Origin: an uncultured Bacteroidota bacterium
GTDB taxonomy: Bacteria > Bacteroidota > Bacteroidia > Chitinophagales > Chitinophagaceae
NCBI GenBank assembly: GCA_946887345.1
Contig: CAMPKR010000074.1
Coordinates: 1 to 9,414 of the forward strand
Length of the DNA stretch: 9,414 nt
Reading direction: 5' to 3'
Both the position numbers and the translations under genes were made by a program. Positions 1-7,500 of the stretch are shown one piece after another (the first letter of the stretch is position 1; each line of letters opens with the position of its first letter). The notes under the pieces were generated by a model. It saw only the letters and a program-made list of their open reading frames with translations. It did no database searches and was not told the DNA's origin.

Positions 1-18
1 TTAATATAAAAATAGGTC

Positions 19-26
19 TATCTTTG
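19..26 (+). promoter_or_regulatory. Bacteroidota -7 promoter element for the redox operon
   Basis: The sequence TATCTTTG matches the Bacteroidota sigma-A -7 consensus TAnnTTTG at all six defined positions. It ends 18 nt before the ATG at 45, so the 5' leader would be very short, about 10-15 nt. The matching -33 TTG element would fall at or before the left edge of the window and cannot be checked. The site implies that the di-heme gene is the first gene of its transcript, unless read-through from outside also occurs. Confidence 0.55.
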
Positions 27-44
27 TCCCAGACTTTTTTGAAT

Positions 45-1244
45 ATGAAGGAGCTGTTAACATATATAATGGCATTGGGACTAGGATTTCTTACTATCCA
101 GTCCTGCAGAAAACTGGAGCCTAAAGCTCCGGCTGAAGAGCAGATACTGGATGGGCCGGTGGCGGGTCTCACAGGCGAACAAAATGAGATGTTTCTGCGG
201 GGGGATATTGCCTTTAATGATGAAGTTTTTACCAAAGAAAGCGGGCTGGGGCCTTTGTTTGTTTCTACCTCGTGTGGGTCCTGCCACGCAGGCGATGGTA
301 AAGGACATCCTTTTACCACACTTATCCGTTTCGGGCAAAGCGACGAAAGTGGCAACCTGTTCCTGCATATGGGTGGTCCGCAATTGCAAAACAGGGCACT
401 GGCAGGGTACACTCCGGAAGCAATACCTGCGGGGGCAAGTTCCTCAAAATTCACTCCACCGGCCAACACTGGTTTGGGCTATATAGATGCAGTAAGCGAT
501 GCCGACTTACTCGCACTAACTGATCCTAATGATGCAGACGGTGATGGAATCAGCGGCGTGGTGAATCTTATCCCTTTAAAAGGTTTCCTTACGCCAAGAG
601 CCAACAGCATCGTAGTAAATGGTAAGCATATCGGCCGCTTTGGTAAAAAAGCAGGAGCGTACGATCTGCTGCAGCAGACAGCCGCTGCCTACAACCAGGA
701 TATGGGCATCACTTCCACTTACGAACCGTTTGATACTTATACAGGTCATGCAGTAGAACAGGAAGTAAGCAATGTTACAGTTCAGGACGTAGTGTTTTAT
801 TTGAAAGCGCTGAAAGCTCCTGTACAACGGAATACAAATGATCCCGATGTGGTGCTGGGCCGACAATTATTTGTGCAGTCAGATTGCAGCAAATGCCACA
901 CACCTGAATTGAAGACAGGCTATTCTCCTATTGCGGCTCTGTCTTACAAAACTTTCTCTCCCTACACTGATCTGCTGATGCACGACATGGGGCCCGGACT
1001 GGATGACGGCTATACTGAAGGAACTGCACGGAGCTATGAATGGCGTACCCCTGCACTCTGGGGACTTGGACTATCTAAAGCCTCCCAGGGCGGAGCGTAC
1101 TTCCTGATGCACGATGGCAGGGCAGGCAGCATAGAAGCTGCGATACTGTTACATGGTGGTGAAGCTGCTCAGAGCAGGGATAAGTACAACTCGCTGAGTG
1201 AAGAGGAAAGGAAGAAACTGGTAAAATTCCTGGAAAGCCTATAA
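45..1244 (+). CDS. Di-heme c-type oxidoreductase lipoprotein (COG3488 / DUF1111 family)
   Basis: The predicted product is an exported c-type cytochrome of the di-heme oxidoreductase family, once called 'thiol oxidoreductase'; its physiological substrate is not settled. Seen in the sequence (399 aa from ATG 45): a hydrophobic N-terminus ending in a lipobox-like IQS-C21, so probably a lipoprotein; two heme-attachment motifs, C77-GS-CH81 and C281-SK-CH285; an acidic Ca-binding-like loop (D160-G171, DADGDGISG core) between them; and the family's C-terminal blocks MHDMG (312-316), EWRTPALWGLG (332-342), FLMHDGRA (353-360) and ILLHGGEA (367-374). The Met residues in these blocks are candidate distal heme ligands. 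Both hemes are intact and the length fits the family. An in-frame TTG at 24 lies inside the -7 promoter box and is rejected as start; ATG 69 would spoil the signal peptide. The gene leads an operon with the Rieske gene 2 nt downstream. From family knowledge, COG3488 genes often sit beside imelysin-type iron-regulated genes (COG3487/3489), but none is visible here. Confidence 0.88.
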   Translation: MKELLTYIMALGLGFLTIQSCRKLEPKAPAEEQILDGPVAGLTGEQNEMFLRGDIAFNDEVFTKESGLGPLFVSTSCGSCHAGDGKGHPFTTLIRFGQSDESGNLFLHMGGPQLQNRALAGYTPEAIPAGASSSKFTPPANTGLGYIDAVSDADLLALTDPNDADGDGISGVVNLIPLKGFLTPRANSIVVNGKHIGRFGKKAGAYDLLQQTAAAYNQDMGITSTYEPFDTYTGHAVEQEVSNVTVQDVVFYLKALKAPVQRNTNDPDVVLGRQLFVQSDCSKCHTPELKTGYSPIAALSYKTFSPYTDLLMHDMGPGLDDGYTEGTARSYEWRTPALWGLGLSKASQGGAYFLMHDGRAGSIEAAILLHGGEAAQSRDKYNSLSEEERKKLVKFLESL

Positions 1245-1246
1245 GT

Positions 1247-1687
1247 ATGAACCGAAGAGATTTTATCACCAAAACCTGTATCTCCTGCACAAGCCTAACC
1301 CTGCTCAGCAGCTTTATAGAAAGCTGTACAACGGTGCGTTACACTTCGGGTACACTGAACGAGAACGGAATGCTAGTGGAGCTGAAAGAGTTTGATACAA
1401 GAAAGGAAGGCAAACGGTCTTACGTAATAGTGAGGAATGAAAGCCTGCAATATCCTATATGTGTGTATCGACTGGACGACGATAGTTATAGCGCAGTATT
1501 AATGCAATGTACCCACCAGGGCGCAGAACTGCAGGTGGCAGGCGACCAACTGACCTGTCCTGCACATGGAAGTGAATTTGACAAAACAGGGATGGTTACC
1601 CAGGGCCCGGCAGCTATGAACCTAAGAAGCTTTCCTGTCAGTATCGAAAACGAACAATTGTTCATCGACCTTAGAAAAAGATCATGA
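1247..1687 (+). CDS. Rieske [2Fe-2S] protein, exported, probable Tat lipoprotein
   Basis: A small electron-transfer protein of 146 aa. The Rieske cluster motif is complete: C88-T-H90-QG and C104-PA-H107-GSEFD, giving two Cys and two His ligands to one [2Fe-2S] cluster, followed by the Gly-Pro-Ala 'proline loop' at 120-122. The N-terminus begins NRRDFITK, a twin-arginine-like motif with Arg3-Arg4, which fits a Rieske protein folded with its cluster before export. A lipobox-like IES-C27 follows, so membrane anchoring by lipid is likely but not certain. C11 and C14 lie inside the signal region. No dioxygenase or cytochrome b partner is encoded in the window. The gene starts 2 nt after the di-heme gene and its stop overlaps the porin start (ATGA), so the three genes are probably translationally coupled. 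I infer that it exchanges electrons with the di-heme protein in the periplasm. A subunit of a quinol-oxidising complex is the alternative. Confidence 0.9.
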   Translation: MNRRDFITKTCISCTSLTLLSSFIESCTTVRYTSGTLNENGMLVELKEFDTRKEGKRSYVIVRNESLQYPICVYRLDDDSYSAVLMQCTHQGAELQVAGDQLTCPAHGSEFDKTGMVTQGPAAMNLRSFPVSIENEQLFIDLRKRS

Positions 1688-2907
1688 AATATATAATCCT
1701 TATACTGACGATATTCTTTGCATTTAATGCCGGCGCGCAGATTGATAGCAGTTTGCTGCGTAGAACACCTGTAAATACCGCCGGCAACATGCTGAATATG
1801 GATGCGGTTTATAACCGGCCTTTCCTTTCGGTAGGAAAGCTCCCTGTGGCGCTGGGTGGATATGCGGAAGCTAACTGGCAACACCTCGGCACAGATGGCG
1901 TAACCGAAGGTCATCAGTTCCAGATGCGGAGGTTTACTTTGTTCGTTGCTTCATCAATCAGCAAACGCATCAAATTTCTTTCCGAAATAGAATTTGAAGA
2001 CGGAACCAAGGAAATCAATATCGAGTTTGCGGCGATGGATGTAGAATTCGATCCGCTCCTGAACCTGCGAGGCGGCATCATCATGAACCCCATCGGGGCA
2101 TTTAATCAAAACCACGACGGTCCTAAATGGGAATTTGTTGATCGTCCTGTATCTGCTACGCAAATGCTACCTGCCACCTTTAGTAACGCGGGCTTCGGTA
2201 TTTATGGCAAGAAATATAGTCAGGATTGGGTATTCGCGTATGAAGCGTATGTTACCAATGGGTTCAACGACCGCGTAATAGACAATAGCGACGGCAGAAC
2301 TTCGTTGCCCGCAGTAAAGGAAGACAAAGACAGGTTTGAAGAAAGTTTCAATGGCTCGCCTTTGCTAACGGGAAAGCTGGCGATACGCAATAAGAAGATT
2401 GCTGAGGTAGGCATATCATACATGGGCGGTATCTACAATAAATTTGAAGATGATGGCCTTGTCATCGACAAAAGAAGACGAGCAGATGTGATAGCGGTTG
2501 ACGCTAATAGCACTTTGCGCGGTATCAATACCTTCATCAATGCTGAATGGGCCTGGGTGATGGTTGATGTGCCTGCTACTTATACACAGCAGTATGGCGA
2601 CAAGCAACAGGGGGGCTTTATAGACATAGTTCAGCCTGTATTCAAAAGGAAACTATTCGGCTTTGAAAAGTCTGTGATCAATCTTGCCTGTCGTTTAGAG
2701 TATGTCGATTGGAATGTAGGTAGCTTCAGGGAAACAGGTGGCAATATCGCCGATGATTTTGTGAGTATCGTACCCGCACTTAGCTGGAGACCTTCTCCTC
2801 AAACGGTCATCCGCCTCAATTATCGTTACAGTTGGCAGCAAGACCTGCTGGGCAACCCTCCTGCGCGTACTGCAGGGTTCCAGGCTGGCTTCTCTACTTA
2901 TTTTTAG
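1684..2907 (+). CDS. Outer-membrane beta-barrel, phosphate-selective porin (OprP/OprO)-like
   Basis: Probable outer-membrane porin of 407 aa. Residues 1-18 form a Sec signal peptide (hydrophobic stretch then NAGA, predicted cut before Q19). The rest shows alternating polar/aromatic strands typical of beta-barrels and ends in Phe (STYF), as barrels recognised by the BAM machinery usually do. The early block GGYAEANWQ (58-66), the MRRF strand (81-84) and the IEFEDG turn (102-107) resemble porins of the phosphate-selective O/P family. Substrate specificity cannot be read from sequence; members of this family in Bacteroidota are often annotated by similarity only. The start overlaps the Rieske stop by 4 nt (ATGA), so it belongs to the redox operon and may let a substrate reach the two periplasmic redox proteins. 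That link is inference. Another barrel family of similar size is possible. Confidence 0.75.
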   Translation: MKYIILILTIFFAFNAGAQIDSSLLRRTPVNTAGNMLNMDAVYNRPFLSVGKLPVALGGYAEANWQHLGTDGVTEGHQFQMRRFTLFVASSISKRIKFLSEIEFEDGTKEINIEFAAMDVEFDPLLNLRGGIIMNPIGAFNQNHDGPKWEFVDRPVSATQMLPATFSNAGFGIYGKKYSQDWVFAYEAYVTNGFNDRVIDNSDGRTSLPAVKEDKDRFEESFNGSPLLTGKLAIRNKKIAEVGISYMGGIYNKFEDDGLVIDKRRRADVIAVDANSTLRGINTFINAEWAWVMVDVPATYTQQYGDKQQGGFIDIVQPVFKRKLFGFEKSVINLACRLEYVDWNVGSFRETGGNIADDFVSIVPALSWRPSPQTVIRLNYRYSWQQDLLGNPPARTAGFQAGFSTYF

Positions 2908-2911
2908 ATTT

Positions 2912-4348
2912 TTATCGGATAAACCCTATACAATGGTCGTCTAGCCAGGTGACTTTGTGAAGTTTCCCAAGAACATCGGGAGTTGCTTCTTCTTTAGTTA
3001 GGATCGCCACCTGTCCTTTAAAGTTCGGAATCGCATGCGGGTTATTTAAGTATACCGGTTCTTTCTCATTCCAGGTGATGTAAAGAAATATATGTTGTCT
3101 TGGCTTGCCCAACATAATTACTTGCTTCGTTTGGGTAAAGTATGGACTGTTCTTACCAAGAATTTCATGCTGTCTTGTAGGTAGGTTGTACAGGTCACGG
3201 AAATGCCAGCACAAACTAAAGACGGTGAATACCGCAAATGCATAACCAAGCATCTTCCATTTAGAGCTTACATATAGAACCGTACTTGCTGTTACTATTG
3301 CTACATAAGGAAAGGCCGGAGCCAGGTACCAATAATGTTTGTTCGTTGCGAAGGTGAGCAACATACTCAAGGGCAAAATTATGCAGAGCGAAAAAACAAT
3401 CAGGTCATTATTGTGGTCTAGTATTATTCTTTTGACTTGCCTGCTTTTTCTGACCAAGTAAATGCTGCCCACTGCCAGGCCCGCAAAGAAAATGTAGTGC
3501 CACATGTTCATTTTGGAGTCCAGTGTTGAAAAAACGAAGGCATAATCGGGCCGCTGGCCAAAATTATCGCTGGTAAGCCGGCGGAGAGTATCATGCACCA
3601 GCATAGTTTCTACAGCATTGCTACTGCCATAGAAGGAACTATTGAATGTTTTGCCAAACATGGCCACAAGCAATACCCATGAAGAGATGATCAACACCAA
3701 CAGGAGCAACGCCAGCCAGGTATGTTTGTCTCTGGTAAAGTCCCTGAGTTTCCCTTTTAAGAGCAAGTAAAGAAAGTAGCAGGGCAGGTAAAGTAAGGCT
3801 GCGGTCCCTTTAGTGTAAAAGGCAAGACCGGTAAATAGGGCAGTGCAGTAAATCGATCTCCTGTGCCCGAGATCGACGGCACGAATGAAATAGTAGCTGG
3901 CAATAGTTAGAAAACAGAGCAGCAACGCGTCAAAGTCACCGCTTATACCCATATGTCTTGCTACTATCGAATTACTCCCCAGGAGGATCAGGCTACTGAG
4001 AAAAGCCGTCCATTCATCTGTTTTCAGTCTTACGAGCCGGAAAAAATATAGGAAGAAAACAAGAATGGCTATCACCGAGGGCAGTCTGAATGCAAACTCG
4101 CTAATCCCGAACAGTTTAAAGCTCAACACTGCCATCCATATGAAAAGAGGAGGCTTGGCATTCCATGTATCTAACTGCTCTCCGTAATATAAGTTGACAA
4201 AGTCACCGTTTTGGAGCATTTGGTAAGCATTCACACCGTTTCGGGCCTCGTCCCACTCCATAATGTCCCATGCTCCCAGCCGGTACAAACTGAAAAAAGA
4301 GGCAGTAACTATAACTAAAAGTTGAAGGAGGATGGGCTTCCTTTCCAT
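2912..4348 (-). CDS. ArnT/PMT-like integral-membrane glycosyltransferase (GT39 type)
   Basis: Predicted polytopic GT-C glycosyltransferase of 478 aa, which would move a sugar from a polyprenyl-phosphate donor to an acceptor on the periplasmic side. Visible family marks: the first-loop catalytic-type acidic motif EWDEAR (31-36, D33/E34); YYGEQLDTWNAKPPLFIW (54-71) with the family's KPPL; a second acidic site GDFDAL (137-142); YTKGTAALL (178-186); and NKHYWYLAPAFPYVAI (336-351). About ten hydrophobic segments run from residue 6 to about 380, followed by a soluble C-terminal domain (about 385-478). The acceptor (lipid A, another glycolipid or protein) cannot be decided. The gene looks monocistronic here, faces the porin gene tail to tail with 4 nt between stop codons, and diverges from the protease gene across 167 nt. 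The ATG at 4348 is chosen because it gives a short basic N-terminus before the first membrane helix. Confidence 0.85.
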   Translation of the reverse strand: MERKPILLQLLVIVTASFFSLYRLGAWDIMEWDEARNGVNAYQMLQNGDFVNLYYGEQLDTWNAKPPLFIWMAVLSFKLFGISEFAFRLPSVIAILVFFLYFFRLVRLKTDEWTAFLSSLILLGSNSIVARHMGISGDFDALLLCFLTIASYYFIRAVDLGHRRSIYCTALFTGLAFYTKGTAALLYLPCYFLYLLLKGKLRDFTRDKHTWLALLLLVLIISSWVLLVAMFGKTFNSSFYGSSNAVETMLVHDTLRRLTSDNFGQRPDYAFVFSTLDSKMNMWHYIFFAGLAVGSIYLVRKSRQVKRIILDHNNDLIVFSLCIILPLSMLLTFATNKHYWYLAPAFPYVAIVTASTVLYVSSKWKMLGYAFAVFTVFSLCWHFRDLYNLPTRQHEILGKNSPYFTQTKQVIMLGKPRQHIFLYITWNEKEPVYLNNPHAIPNFKGQVAILTKEEATPDVLGKLHKVTWLDDHCIGFIR

Positions 4349-4515
4349 GGCTTATAAGGGGTAAAATGTTGATTATATGTCAAATAACATGTTTTATCCC
4401 GAAATTTACAGTAATTGTTTACAAATTAGGGCAAATGCGATATCTTTAGCAGACAATTCTGGATAATCCCGTTCACCATCATTTTTTATCGGGTAATTTA
4501 TTTACATAGTTTGAT
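4349..4515. other. Divergent intergenic region between glycosyltransferase and protease genes
   Basis: This AT-rich 167-nt gap separates two divergent start codons. It holds a candidate rightward promoter (4415-4448) and probably the leftward promoter for the glycosyltransferase, but no good TAnnTTTG box is visible on the minus strand. I see no convincing stem-loop, operator palindrome or small ORF. Confidence 0.6.
4415..4448 (+). promoter_or_regulatory. Candidate promoter for the M4 protease gene
   Basis: A TTG at 4415-4417 is followed after 23 nt by TATCTTTA at 4441-4448. The second element matches the Bacteroidota -7 consensus TAnnTTTG except for the last base, and the spacing lies at the upper end of the usual range. 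Transcription would start near 4455, giving a leader of about 60 nt before the ATG at 4516. This is the best match in the intergenic region but a weak one. Confidence 0.35.
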
Positions 4516-7500
4516 ATGAGCATTTTTACAAAAAGAAAGTTCAGGAATGGATTTATGTCTGTTTCTGTAATGCTATGCTTACTGGGTAGTGATGCATTGG
4601 CACAACCTAAAGCCGGTACCGATCAGGGCATAAGGAGGAACACGAGGGACAACTCTCCCAAATCTATAACTCTTCCTGAGAACAGCAGTTATAGTCCCGC
4701 AGATGCGCAGGCTATATTCAGCCAGTACCTGGAAGTGAGTGAAGCCAATAAGATGGTATTAGGCAATAGTACGAACAACAAAATGGGCGTAACTATTGAT
4801 CGTTACTGGCAGCACTACCAGGGCATTAAGATAGATCGCGCAGCATATACTGTCTTTTCCAAAGACGGCCGCGTAAGGTTTCTTACCGGTAACTTTTACA
4901 AGATAAACGGTGGCTTGCCAACCAGCCCAACCCTCACCGAAACACAGGCTTTCAATAAGGCACTGAACTACATCGGCGCCCAGAAATATATGTGGCAGGA
5001 TGCAAAGCAGGAATCTTTTAAAAAGAAGATGGCTAATGATCCTTCTGCAACCTTCTTCCCTAAAGGCAAGCTTGTCTACATAGAAAAACTGAACGGCAAT
5101 GATTGGGATGGCCAATTGCACCTTGCTTACAGCTTCGACATTTATGCTGAGAAGCCCCTTAGCAGGGACATAGTATATGTAGATGCCATCAACGGGCAGA
5201 TACTGCATAAAAACCCGCAGATAAAGCATACGGTTGCTACCGGCATATCTCGCTATAGCGCCACGGTGCCTATGATCACTGGCTTTACCTTTGGTCAGTA
5301 CCACCTCGCTGATTCTACAAGGGGTGGTGGTGTGTTTACCTATGATATGCAGGGTAGCACCAACTATGGTAACGCCCAGGAATTTGATAACAACCTGGTA
5401 AACTGGACTACCATGGATGAGAGCATTGATGCTCACTGGGGTGCAGAAATGGTATACGACTACTGGCAAACACAAGGCCGTAACAGCTTCGACAATGGTA
5501 ATGCTGCTATTTATAGTTTCGTTCATTACGACGTTAGCTATAACAACGCCTTCTGGGATGGTTCTGTAATGACGTACGGAGATGGTACCGGTAGCGGCGG
5601 CGGTGGCTTTGACCCTCTTACTTGTATAGACGTAGTGGCCCACGAGATAGGCCACGCCGTTTGTCAATACACAGCTGATCTGGACTATGTAGGCCAGTCA
5701 GGTGGTATGAACGAAGGCTTTAGTGACATCTGGGGTGCTGTAATTGAATCATGGGCCAACCCCAACGAAATAGATGCTACCCCCAAAGACACCTGGACAA
5801 TGGGTGAAGAAATCACCAACGCGGGTTTTGGTCTCAGAAGTATGAATAATCCTGCCTCTCACGGCGATCCTGATACCTACCTTGGTACTAACTGGGTACC
5901 TACAACAGGTCCTTGCAACAGCGGTAACGACTACTGCGGTGTGCATACTAACAGTGGTGTACTGAACAAATGGTTCTATATACTGACAGTAGGCGAAAGT
6001 GGAACGAACGATATAGGTAACAGCTACGCCGTTACCGGTATTGGAATGACCACTGCCGCTCTGATAGCTTACCAGACAGAACAGGCGCTGGTAAATAACT
6101 CTGACTATGCAGATGCCCGTGCTGCTTCCATAAGTGTCTCAAGCGCATTGTATGGTCCTTGTTCTTCTATAACGGAGGCTGTGACTAATGCATGGTATGC
6201 AGTGGGTGTTGGTGCTGCATTTGTACCTTGCTTCCCTGTAATAGGTTTCCAGGCATCTACTAACTCAACTTCCGAGTGGAACAACACTACGGTTTGCCCT
6301 TCCAGTAAAACGATAAATATCCCCGTTACTGTTACAACTGCCCCTACCGGTGGTAACGCTGTAGTAACATTGTCGGCCCTTACAGGAACTGCTGTGAATG
6401 GCGTTGACTATACCATCACCACCGGTTCTCTTACCTTCCCTGCTGGCAGCACCACTACTCAAAATGCTGTTGTAACTATTTATGACAATGGTGCCATCAA
6501 TGATAGCAAATTTGTAACCTTCCAACTGAGCCTGCAAACTAATGGCAGTAATGCACAGCTAAGCAGTATCTTGGATACTACCCGCCTCTCGATTGTTAAC
6601 CAGGACAATGCTCCTACGCCAGGCTCTACAAATGTGTGGAATGTTCTTGCAGGGAACACTACAAGTAATCAAAGCTCACCATTCCAGAGCAGTTTTAGAA
6701 AGGTACGGATGCAACAGATATATACTGCTGCGGAACTGACCGCAGCCGGCGTAATACCTGGCGTGCCTATTTCGGCCCTGGCTATGAATGTGACGACCAA
6801 GAATTCAACGATACCCTATACCGGCTTTACCATTAGCCTGGCGCATACAGCCTCCGCTACCTTCCCCGGTAACAATTTCCTTACGCCGGCTTTTACACAA
6901 GTTTATTCTGCGGCCTATTCTACCGTAGTTGGTTGGAATACTCTTCCATTTAGTACCAACTTTACCTGGGATGGTACCAGCAACATTGTCGTCAACTTTT
7001 GCTTCAATAATGCAACGGATATCAATGCAAACGACGTCCTTGACGGCTACCAGGGCACAAATGCCACAACCGTATTCAATAAGTCAAACGGATCAACAGC
7101 AGGCTGCTCATTAACAACCACCTCTGGTACCTCGCCGGCTAAACCAATTTTACGCCTGACACAGGTGGTTCCTGCAACCGCAATGGAATCTACTCTGGCC
7201 AGCACACGCATCTGGAACGTAAGGTCTAATACCGAAGTGTACTTCTACTCTACAGCAGACAGCCAGTTGATCACCGGTATCCGGAACATGAACAATAACC
7301 TCGGTTGTGTTACAGCTAACCTCAGTGCAGCGGGCAACGGTTTTGTTCCTGCAAGCTTCGGTGGTGTTAACAGGTCAAGGAAAGAAGTGACAATTACACC
7401 GACTATAAATGGTAGCACTACCACGTACAATGCTACTATCTATATGACTGCAGCGGAAATGAGTGGTGTGAATCCTTCTACGCTCTTCCTGGTGAAAACT

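Noticed and set aside
24..44. TTG start at 24 for the di-heme gene, adding seven residues
   Set aside because: The TTG is part of the -7 promoter box, and the extra residues precede an already good lipoprotein signal beginning at ATG 45.
1486..1914. 142-codon minus-strand frame across the Rieske/porin junction
   Set aside because: It overlaps two well-supported genes on the other strand and has no signal, domain or promoter.
2911..2923. Near-palindrome TTTATC-G-GATAAA after the porin gene, as a possible terminator
   Set aside because: It has only six pairs, mostly A-T, a loop too small to form without opening pairs, no T-run, and it covers the end of the glycosyltransferase coding sequence.
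4352..4386. TTGACA and TTATAA on the minus strand as a sigma70-type promoter for the glycosyltransferase
   Set aside because: The spacing is about 20 nt, the TTATAA lies only 3 nt before the start codon, and Bacteroidota promoters do not follow this consensus.
4759..5667. 302-codon open frame on the minus strand within the protease gene
   Set aside because: It lies antisense to the propeptide and catalytic domain, which have intact motifs. Its product has no recognisable domain, so it is a by-product of codon use in the real gene.
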